From a candidate division TA06 bacterium SM23_40 (GTDB taxonomy: Bacteria; LJUI01; SM1-40), in contig LJUI01000093.1 in NCBI GenBank assembly GCA_001303705.1, forward strand, positions 1-9,629: a stretch of 9,629 nt of DNA, read 5' to 3'. A program made the position numbers and the translations under genes. This document shows positions 1 through 6,202 of this stretch, piece after piece (positions within the stretch are counted from its first letter, which is position 1; each line of letters begins with the position of its first letter). The notes beneath the pieces were generated by a model. The model saw only the letters and a list, made by a program, of their open reading frames with translations, was not told the DNA's origin and made no database searches.

Positions 1-949
1 CGACGACGAGCGCCTGTGGATCGGCGTTACCTACGTCCTCAGACGCGCAGATGACGATGCGCCTGGCGATGAACCGGGGATCCTCGCCTGCATAAAGCAT
101 CTTGGCGAGCCAGTATATCGTCGCATCGGGGTCGGAGCCGCGCATACTCTTGATGAACGCTGAAATCGTGTCGTAGTGCTGGTCTCCGTCGCGATCGTAC
201 AGCACGGCCTTCGCCTGTACCGACTCCTCCGCAGTACCGAGATCGATGAGAATCTTCCCATCCCGCCCCGCTGGAGTCGAAAGCGCCGCTACCTCGAGGG
301 CGGTCAGCACACGACGGGCGTCGCCCTCCGCCCGATCTATGATGTGGCGAAGTGCCTCATCTGCGATCTCGACATCCATCGATCCGAGCCCGCGCTCCGG
401 GTCCTCGAGAGCGCGCTTGGCGATGGTACGGAGATCCTCTGCCGAGAGTGGATGCAGCTCGAATATCTGGGACCGCGAGAGAAGCGGCGACACAATCGCA
501 AAGAACGGGTTATGGACGGTGGCGCCGATGAGAACGACGTGCCCGTTCTCAATCTCCGGGAGCAGAGCATCCTGCTGAGCCCGGTTGAATCGGTGCACCT
601 CGTCGATAAACAGAATCGTCTTCCCGACGCCCGCAGCGAGGCGGTGCCGTGCCGCATGAGCGACCTTCCTGATGTCCGCCACTCCCGCCGTCACCGCATT
701 GAGGCGGACGAAGTGCGACTTCGTCGTATTCGCTACGCAGTGGGCCAAAGACGTCTTGCCGCTGCCGGGGGGACCGTACAGGAGCAGCGAACATATCCTG
801 TCGCTCTCGATCAGGCGTCGGAGCAGCCGCCCCTCGCCAAGTATGTGTTCCTGCCCGACGAATTCGCTCAGATCTCTCGGACACATGCGCCTGGCGAGCG
901 GTGCATCTGCCATGCTCTCTTCTTCCGGCTGTGAGAACAGATCTTCCAT
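1..949 (-). CDS. rarA: Replication-associated recombination protein A (RarA/MgsA AAA+ ATPase), 3' end outside window
   Basis: Clamp-loader-like AAA+ ATPase that acts at stalled or damaged replication forks. 316 codons are visible; the family is usually a little over 400 residues, so the C-terminal tetramerisation region is mostly missing off the left edge. Walker A is GPPGSGKT (residues 59-66) and Walker B is LFIDEVH (113-119). The sensor 1 region is GATVHNPFF (142-150), followed by the arginine-finger segment LLSRSQIFEL (156-165). Sensor 2 is GDARRVLTALE (209-219). The family-specific stretches RGSDPDATIYWLAKML (270-285) and AGEDPRFIARR (287-297) separate it from RuvB and DnaX. The ATG at 949 is preceded by GGAAGG and gives the typical short N-terminus before PLARRM. 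It lies about 36 bases downstream of the 6S RNA, so transcription may be read-through from 6S or from an unrecognised promoter. Confidence 0.96.
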   Translation of the reverse strand, partial: MEDLFSQPEEESMADAPLARRMCPRDLSEFVGQEHILGEGRLLRRLIESDRICSLLLYGPPGSGKTSLAHCVANTTKSHFVRLNAVTAGVADIRKVAHAARHRLAAGVGKTILFIDEVHRFNRAQQDALLPEIENGHVVLIGATVHNPFFAIVSPLLSRSQIFELHPLSAEDLRTIAKRALEDPERGLGSMDVEIADEALRHIIDRAEGDARRVLTALEVAALSTPAGRDGKILIDLGTAEESVQAKAVLYDRDGDQHYDTISAFIKSMRGSDPDATIYWLAKMLYAGEDPRFIARRIVICASEDVGNADPQALVV

Positions 950-984
950 CGTCCTTCCAATGAGCGCCGCGACTCGGCAAAAGA

Positions 985-1187
985 AAAAAGTTCCCCGCCA
1001 CAGTGCCGTGAGTCGGAGAGTCTTTGAACCTATTCCTCAGGGTGGGTGCTCTCCCTGGTGCTTTATGCGTCCCTCGCGAGAGGGCATGCACTACACCCCA
1101 GGAGACGAACTCCCCGATCATAGGTGTTGGCTCAAAATCTTTCCGTCCAACACGAACACGGCAGGGAACTTGTAATGAACCTTGTCT
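985..1187 (-). ncRNA. ssrS: 6S RNA
   Basis: 6S RNA mimics an open promoter and binds the RNA polymerase housekeeping-sigma holoenzyme. The call rests on four things seen here. First, a long-range closing helix: AAGTTCCCTGCC (1171-1160) pairs with GGCGGGGAACTT (999-988) with one G-U; an alternative extends the helix through TGCCGTG (1163-1157) with CACGGCA (1010-1004). Second, conserved-looking 5' elements TGTTCG and TTTTGAGCCAACACC resemble the TGTTCG and TGAGCCGAT of the E. coli RNA. Third, there is an apical arm: TCTCCTGG (1105-1098) pairs with CCAGGGAGA (1058-1050) and is capped by CCCTC/GAGGG (1084-1071). Fourth, the size of about 200 nt and the position directly after zapA fit. A T-rich tract (989-980) follows the closing helix and could terminate transcription. 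The 5' end is inferred from the promoter and the 3' end from the helix; both are good to a few bases. No convincing ORF fits this interval. Confidence 0.9.
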
Positions 1188-1192
1188 AGTAA

Positions 1193-1221
1193 ATTATAGC
1201 AAATCCTGCTCACATATGCAA
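1193..1221 (-). promoter_or_regulatory. sigma70-type promoter of 6S RNA
   Basis: TTGCAT (-35, 1221-1216) and a perfect TATAAT (-10, 1198-1193) are separated by exactly 17 bases. The predicted start is at about 1187-1185, some 15 bases before the closing helix of the 6S RNA. The promoter lies just after the zapA stop codon, so 6S can be made independently of the upstream operon. Confidence 0.8.
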
Positions 1222-1244
1222 GCGGAAAAAAGGGGCCATTCCTG

Positions 1245-1538
1245 CTAGCTCCTCGCCTCCCGCAGTCTCGCTGCCAGCCGGTCGATGCGGCTGTTGGCCG
1301 ATTCGATCAGCCGCTCTTTTCCGCTACGTTCTCGAAAGAGCTCGTCAGTAACATGCAGCGCAACCAGAATGGCGAGTTTCGTCGTAGAGGCCGATGCCTG
1401 ACGGGATCCGATGTCCCGCATCTTCTCATCGACGTATCTCGCCACCTCCAGCATGTACTCCGGCTTCACGTCTCCCCTGATCTGATAGACGTTGCCGAAT
1501 ATCTGTACGCTCGTGCTCTTCCTTCCACCTGCCTCCAT
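1245..1538 (-). CDS. zapA: Cell division protein ZapA
   Basis: ZapA is a small cytoplasmic protein that binds FtsZ and promotes bundling of protofilaments in the Z-ring. The 97-residue product has the usual short N-terminal beta segment (VQIFGNVYQIRGDVKPEYM, residues 11-29). The helix VARYVDEKMRDI (32-43) follows, then TTKLAILVALHVTDELF (52-68), which matches the family pattern of alternating conserved Leu/Ala before DELF. The C-terminal part (69-97) is a charged coiled coil, as in ZapA dimers and tetramers. The ATG at 1538 has AGAGG about 9 bases upstream. It sits 58 bases after the ZapB-like coiled-coil gene and just before 6S RNA, an arrangement familiar from other bacteria, which supports the call. 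Confidence 0.92.
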   Translation of the reverse strand: MEAGGRKSTSVQIFGNVYQIRGDVKPEYMLEVARYVDEKMRDIGSRQASASTTKLAILVALHVTDELFRERSGKERLIESANSRIDRLAARLREARS

Positions 1539-1596
1539 CTTACGAACCTCTTTATGTGTGAGCAGAAATCGCTGTCAGGTCCAAGAAATTCCCTCG

Positions 1597-1839
1597 TCAC
1601 TGCGACGATATTGCATTACCCAGTATGTCTATTCGCTCAAGAACTGCCTCGACTCGTCTGGTCGTCTCCTCCTTTACCGTTCTGAGGCGTTTCAGTTCCT
1701 CACGGAGTGTCTCGACGTGTGTCTCGAGCTCTTCTACTTGACGTTCGAGTGCCACCTTCTCCTCTCGGAGAAGGCCCAAAAGCTCAATGCTTCGTGCTAC
1801 TTCTTCTTCTAATGCTTCGAGTTCTATCTGCTTTTCCAT
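1597..1839 (-). CDS. Small coiled-coil protein, ZapB-like
   Basis: An 80-residue, highly charged protein that is almost entirely predicted helix. Leu/Ile/Val recur at heptad spacing from about residue 5 to 72, with many Glu, Arg and Lys, for example LLREEKVALERQVEELE (22-38). There is no signal peptide or membrane segment, so it should be cytoplasmic. Coiled coils of this size immediately before zapA are commonly annotated as ZapB-like, the factor that links ZapA and the Z-ring to the nucleoid. Homology to true ZapB cannot be shown by eye because coiled coils look alike. The ATG at 1839 follows GGTGAGAG and lies 42 bases after the pheT stop. The function is inferred from position and physical properties. 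Confidence 0.7.
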   Translation of the reverse strand: MEKQIELEALEEEVARSIELLGLLREEKVALERQVEELETHVETLREELKRLRTVKEETTRRVEAVLERIDILGNAISSQ

Positions 1840-1881
1840 CTCTCACCGCTTCGACGTTTGCATTGGCAAGTCGGGTTCGCA

Positions 1882-3987
1882 CTATGCTGGCGTCGCCCCC
1901 CTCACCGCGGCACCCCATCTCTCGCGAAGAAGATCAACGACGGCGGCAGAGGCTGCATCGATCTCTTCATCGGTCAGTGTCCTGTCCGCAGCTCGGAAGC
2001 TGAGCGAGAACGCAACGCTCTTCGAGCCTGTGGGCAGCTGCTCACCGCGATAGACATCGAAGACCTGTATCCGTTCCAGATGGTTCCCGGCAGCCTCGCG
2101 TATGCCATCGAGCAGATCCCCCACCGGGATCGACTCCTCAACGACAAACGCTACGTCCCGAACTGCAGCGGGATACCGCGTAATCTTCTCGTAGAGCCTG
2201 ACCTCGCCAGCGCGTCGGATCAGACCTTCCACATCAGCATCTAATACGTACACCGGTCCCGCCAGGTCGAACGCCCTGACGACGGACGAGGCGAGTTCTC
2301 CGAACGAACCGATCACCTCGCCGTCAAGCTCCAGATGAGCGCTCTGACCGGGCGCGTAGAGTGGATCATCACCCGGGACGATCTCGCACCCGCCAATCCG
2401 CAGGCCGTCGAGGACACCCTCGATCAGACCCTTGAGATCGTAGAATCCCACGGGGGCAGGATCCCGACCCCAGAAAGGCGCATCGCACACCCCCATAAGA
2501 AGGACCCCAAGACGAACGCGTTCGAGGGGAAGCTCATCCGTCCCCTGTGAGAAGAAGACTTTGCCGATCTCGAACAACCTCAGATTGTCGGCTCTTCGAT
2601 GCTGATTCGTGACAGCTGCCCTTAAGAGTCCGGGAATAAGCGAGGTCCGGAGGACACTCAGCTCTTCACTGAGTGGATTCCTCAGCCGAATCGTCGACCG
2701 TCTTTCGTCATCCGGACCGAGGTTCAGGAGATCGATCTTGCGAGGGTCGATAAATGAATAGCTGATGACCTCGAGACATCCCTGGGCAACGAGCAGCTCA
2801 CAGAGCCTCTGCGTCTCTTTGTCTTCCCGCTCACGGCGGGCAGGCACGAATTCGCGCACTCGATGCCTGGAAGGGATGTTGGCATATCCGTACAGCCTCC
2901 CCGCCTCCTCGACGAGGTCGATCTCCCGGCTGATGTCGCGCCGGAAACTGGGAACGACCACCGACATAGTGCCATCCGGGGCAGAGGCGGTATCCGTGAC
3001 TCTGAATCCCAATCGCTCCAGGAGACGCGCGGTCTCGCCCGCTGTCAGATCGATCCCGAGGATCTGGTTCACCTTTGCCTGTCTGATGACGATGACATTC
3101 TCGGGACGCGGCAACGGATGGCAATCGATCCTGCCTCTTACCACTGTGCCCCCGGCAAGCTCTTCGATCAAAGCCGCCGCGCGGTCAATCGCGCTAATGA
3201 CGGCCTCCGGGTCTCCTCCTCGTTCGAACCGAAACGATGCCTCGGTCTCCAACTTGAGCGCCTTCGATCCCCGCCTGATCACGACGGGATCGAACAGCGC
3301 ACTCTCCAGCAACACATTCCTGGTTTTGGGCTTGATCTCCGTTTCTCGACCTCCCATGATGCCCGCGAGCGCAACCGGACGCTCTGCGTCGGCGATCACG
3401 AGCAGGTCACTCGTCAGCGTCCTCTCCACATCGTCGATGGTCACGATCTGCTCACCAGGACGCGCCCGCCGTACCACAATGCGCTTCTCTATCAACTCAT
3501 CGAAATCGAAGGGGTGAAGCGGTTGCCCATATTCCATCAAGACATAGTTCGTGATGTCCACGACATTATTGAGCGGCCGCATCCCCACGAGCTCGAGTCG
3601 GCGCGCGAGCCAGGGCGGCGACGGTCCAACTTCAACGTCAGTAATGAGCCGAGCACAATAGCGAGGACATCCCCGTGCGTCCTGGACGTCGACAGATGTC
3701 AGCGCATCAATCGTCTGCTCTGCCTCCCGGATAGGCGCAGGAGGAAGGGTCAGAGTGCGCCCGCTGATCGCGGCCACCTCACGGGCCACGCCGATAATGC
3801 CCAGCAGATCGGGGCGGTTTGCCGTCACCTCCAGATCGAGAACGACTCCTTCATCCCCGTTCTCGACAGATGTGGACTCGACGGCCCCCACCTCGACCCC
3901 TATATCGGACAGGGCCCATGCCAGCTCCCCCGAGGAGAGCGGAGCATCGACGTATTCCTTAAGCCAATCGTACGGTACTCTGAACAC
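1882..3987 (-). CDS. pheT: Phenylalanine--tRNA ligase beta subunit, without the N-terminal OB-fold insertion
   Basis: Beta subunit of the alpha2beta2 PheRS, which edits mischarged tRNA-Phe and helps bind the tRNA. Using 701-residue numbering, the N-terminal B1 strand-helix is VPYDWLKEYVD (4-14). The core B3/B4 editing region includes LEVTANRPDLLGI (52-64), RPLNNVVDITNYV (137-149) and the GGRETE loop (212-217). The B5 domain ends in SFRRDISREIDLVEEAGRLY (347-366). A catalytic-like fold follows, and the FDX-ACB anticodon-binding domain starts near RYPAAVRDVAF (604-614). The EMAP/OB-fold tRNA-binding domain of about 110 residues normally inserted after B1 is absent. The start is chosen as GTG at 3987: GGGTGGG lies 7 bases upstream and the N-terminus then fits the family. 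A GTG at 3999 is in frame but has little ribosome binding site. The gene starts about 20 bases after pheS, so translation is likely coupled. Confidence 0.95.
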   Translation of the reverse strand: MFRVPYDWLKEYVDAPLSSGELAWALSDIGVEVGAVESTSVENGDEGVVLDLEVTANRPDLLGIIGVAREVAAISGRTLTLPPAPIREAEQTIDALTSVDVQDARGCPRYCARLITDVEVGPSPPWLARRLELVGMRPLNNVVDITNYVLMEYGQPLHPFDFDELIEKRIVVRRARPGEQIVTIDDVERTLTSDLLVIADAERPVALAGIMGGRETEIKPKTRNVLLESALFDPVVIRRGSKALKLETEASFRFERGGDPEAVISAIDRAAALIEELAGGTVVRGRIDCHPLPRPENVIVIRQAKVNQILGIDLTAGETARLLERLGFRVTDTASAPDGTMSVVVPSFRRDISREIDLVEEAGRLYGYANIPSRHRVREFVPARREREDKETQRLCELLVAQGCLEVISYSFIDPRKIDLLNLGPDDERRSTIRLRNPLSEELSVLRTSLIPGLLRAAVTNQHRRADNLRLFEIGKVFFSQGTDELPLERVRLGVLLMGVCDAPFWGRDPAPVGFYDLKGLIEGVLDGLRIGGCEIVPGDDPLYAPGQSAHLELDGEVIGSFGELASSVVRAFDLAGPVYVLDADVEGLIRRAGEVRLYEKITRYPAAVRDVAFVVEESIPVGDLLDGIREAAGNHLERIQVFDVYRGEQLPTGSKSVAFSLSFRAADRTLTDEEIDAASAAVVDLLRERWGAAVRGATPA

Positions 3988-4007
3988 CCTATATCCCACC
4001 CATATTA

Positions 4008-5033
4008 TCAGAACTGCCGAAGAAAACGCACATCGTTTTCATAGAAGAGGCGGATATCATCGATGCGGTGTTTGAGCATTAAGACCCGCTCCACCCCCAT
4101 GCCGAATGCGAATCCTGTCCATTCCTCCGCATCATACCCAACCGCCTCGAATACCGCTGGGTCGACCATGCCGCACCCCAGTATCTCCACCCAGCCGCTG
4201 TGACAGACACGACACCCTGTCCCCCCACAAATGGTACAGGAGATATACATCTCCGCGCTCGGCTCGGTGAACGGGAAGTATGAGGGTACGAACCGTGACT
4301 TCACATCGTCGCCGTACACCGCTGCGGCAAAGAGCTCCAGGGTCCCTTTCAGATCGCCCAGCGACACATCTCTGTCGACGTACAGGCCCTCGATCTGGTG
4401 GAGGTTGGGCGCATGGGAGGCATCTAGATCAACTCGATAACACCGCCCGGGGGTGATGATACGTATCGGCGGCTTCTCTCTCTCCATGACGCGGATCTGG
4501 ACCGGAGATGTGTGGGTGCGAAGGAGCATCGTGTCGGTTATGAAGAATGTGCTCCACATATCCCGGGCCGGATGATCTGCCGGCATGTTCAGCGCTTCGA
4601 AGTTATAATAGTCCCACTCGACATCCGGGCCGACAGCGATCGAGAATCCCATGCGCAGAAAGACATCGACGATCTCCTGAAGGCCCTGACTAAGCGGGTG
4701 CTTGTGCCCAAGCCAGGTCTTCCTCCCGGGCAGCGTCACATCGAGCTGCGCGGCCTGACCCTCCACCCGCCGCGCCATCTCCTCTGTGATCTGGCGGGTC
4801 CGCTCCTCGATCCGCTGCCCGAGAAGCGCCTTCAGCCGATTCGCTTCCTTTCCAACGGAGCGACGCTCCTCGGCGGGCATGCTTGCCAGGCTGCGCAGGA
4901 TCCCTGTGAGGCTGCCCTTCCTCCCCAGATATCGCACCCTGACCTGGTCGAGCTCATGAAGCGTGGATGCGCCCTCGATTCCTTTGGACGCCTCCTGCTC
5001 GATAGATGCGAGAGATTCAATCGCAGCCTTCAT
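4008..5033 (-). CDS. pheS: Phenylalanine--tRNA ligase alpha subunit
   Basis: Catalytic subunit of cytoplasmic PheRS (class II), which charges tRNA-Phe at the 2'-OH. The 341-residue length is typical. Residues 1-90 form the N-terminal coiled-coil arm. HPLSQGLQEIVDVFLRMGF (112-130) covers motif 1. GRCYRVDLDASHAPNLHQIE (196-215) is motif 2 and its loop. GFAFGMGVERVLML (307-320) is motif 3, with the ATP-binding Arg. A four-cysteine cluster C266, C269, C274 and C277 precedes GWVEILGCGMV, as in many bacterial PheS proteins, and may bind zinc. The ATG at 5033 overlaps the rplT stop as ATGA, and AGGGAG lies about 10 bases upstream inside rplT, so translation is coupled to rplT. There is no pheM-like leader peptide or attenuator between them. 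Confidence 0.97.
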   Translation of the reverse strand: MKAAIESLASIEQEASKGIEGASTLHELDQVRVRYLGRKGSLTGILRSLASMPAEERRSVGKEANRLKALLGQRIEERTRQITEEMARRVEGQAAQLDVTLPGRKTWLGHKHPLSQGLQEIVDVFLRMGFSIAVGPDVEWDYYNFEALNMPADHPARDMWSTFFITDTMLLRTHTSPVQIRVMEREKPPIRIITPGRCYRVDLDASHAPNLHQIEGLYVDRDVSLGDLKGTLELFAAAVYGDDVKSRFVPSYFPFTEPSAEMYISCTICGGTGCRVCHSGWVEILGCGMVDPAVFEAVGYDAEEWTGFAFGMGVERVLMLKHRIDDIRLFYENDVRFLRQF

Positions 5034-5401
5034 GCGTGCTGCTCCCTATCCAACGCCCCCTTCGCGATCTCGGCGAGCTGATCGAAGGCCTGAGGATCGC
5101 GGACTGCCAGATCGGCGAGCATCTTACGATCCATTGTCACCTCAGCCCGCTTCAGGCCGTTGATGAGAGATGCGTAGGTAAGCCCCCGCAGCCTCGCCGC
5201 CGCATTGACCCGTATGATCCACAGCCGCCGGAAGTCGCGCTTTCTCCTCCTTCGATCCCGGTAGGCGTACTGTCCAGCGCGCATCACGCTCTCTTTGGCA
5301 GTCCTGTACAGCCGATGCTTCCCCCCCCAGTACCCTTTTGCCTGGCGTAGTGTTCTCCGTTTGCGTCTATGTGAAGCAACCTGTGATCGCACCCTCGGCA
5401 T
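5030..5401 (-). CDS. rplT: 50S ribosomal protein L20
   Basis: L20 binds 23S rRNA early in large-subunit assembly. The 123-residue, very basic product has the family N-terminus MPRVRSQVASHRRKRR, then AKGYWGGKHRLYRTAKESV (21-39). It continues with YRDRRRRKRDFRRLWIIRVN (47-66) and the globular C-terminal domain with YASLINGLK (76-84) and LADLAVRDPQAF (95-106). The ATG at 5401 has a GTGAGG ribosome binding site about 9 bases away. It follows rpmI by 36 bases and overlaps pheS by 4. In E. coli and Bacillus L20 represses this operon by binding leader RNA; no obvious L20 site was recognised in the very short gaps here. Confidence 0.98.
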   Translation of the reverse strand: MPRVRSQVASHRRKRRTLRQAKGYWGGKHRLYRTAKESVMRAGQYAYRDRRRRKRDFRRLWIIRVNAAARLRGLTYASLINGLKRAEVTMDRKMLADLAVRDPQAFDQLAEIAKGALDREQHA

Positions 5402-5437
5402 CGAACAACCTCACTTGACTGACTGGAAACAGCCTCT

Positions 5438-5635
5438 TTATAGGTAAGGAATCAGCTTTGAGATACGCTTGACATCGCGTGAATCGACGAGAGCGGCCTT
5501 TCGCAAATTGCGTTTCCGCTTCCTCGTCTTCTTGTTGAGAATATGACTCTTGTACGCTTTTCTCCGCACAACCTTACCGCGCGCTGTCCGCTTGAACCGT
5601 TTGGCAGCGCCGCGGTTTGTCTTCATCTTCGGCAC
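5438..5635 (-). CDS. rpmI: 50S ribosomal protein L35
   Basis: A 65-residue, very basic large-subunit protein. The sequence [16 protein letters not shown] near the N-terminus and [17 protein letters not shown] in the middle are diagnostic. GTG at 5635 is chosen because it gives the canonical N-terminus MPKMKTNRG and the usual length, with AGGGGG about 8 bases upstream. A TTG at 5641 would add only two residues and lies too close to that ribosome binding site. It sits 17 bases after infC and 36 before rplT, the standard IF3-L35-L20 order. Confidence 0.97.
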   Translation of the reverse strand: MPKMKTNRGAAKRFKRTARGKVVRRKAYKSHILNKKTRKRKRNLRKAALVDSRDVKRISKLIPYL

Positions 5636-5652
5636 GCCCAAACCCCCTTTTA

Positions 5653-6159
<507 letters not shown>

Positions 6160-6162
<3 letters not shown>

Positions 6163-6177
6163 CGTATCTCACCCCCT
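6160..6177 (-). promoter_or_regulatory. infC translation start: extended Shine-Dalgarno plus ATT codon
   Basis: AGGGGGTGA (6177-6169) matches the ideal AGGAGGTGA at eight of nine positions and lies 6 bases before the ATT start (6162-6160). A strong ribosome binding site with a start codon that IF3 itself discriminates against is the known autoregulatory arrangement of infC. That it regulates in this organism is inferred. Confidence 0.85.
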
Positions 6178-6202
6178 TGTCGAACCAAAACGTCGAACAT
6201 GT

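Noticed and set aside
142-540. RarA sensor 1 region reads GATVHNPFF rather than the E. coli-type GATTENPSF
   Set aside because: HNPFF-type variants are a normal form of the family in several bacterial groups, and the ATPase motifs are intact.
176-934. A 252-codon plus-strand open frame opposite rarA
   Set aside because: The minus-strand frame encodes RarA with all motifs; the plus-strand frame is its mirror with an arginine-rich, featureless product.
549-1121. A 190-codon minus-strand open frame crossing 6S RNA and the rarA start
   Set aside because: It runs out of frame through rarA and through the 6S RNA structure; the product is low-complexity and Arg/Gly-rich with no ribosome binding site support.
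1222-1244. T-rich tract (CCCCTTTTTT on the minus strand) after zapA as a terminator
   Set aside because: No preceding stem of useful length could be drawn; it may simply be upstream-element-like DNA next to the 6S promoter.
2863-4044. A long plus-strand open frame of 393 codons opposite pheT
   Set aside because: It is exactly antisense to a well-conserved pheT, has no recognisable domain, and its composition is that of a shadow of a GC-rich gene.
6163-6202. L20- or IF3-operon leader of Bacillus type before infC
   Set aside because: Only 40 bases separate thrS from infC, which leaves no room for such a leader or its terminator.
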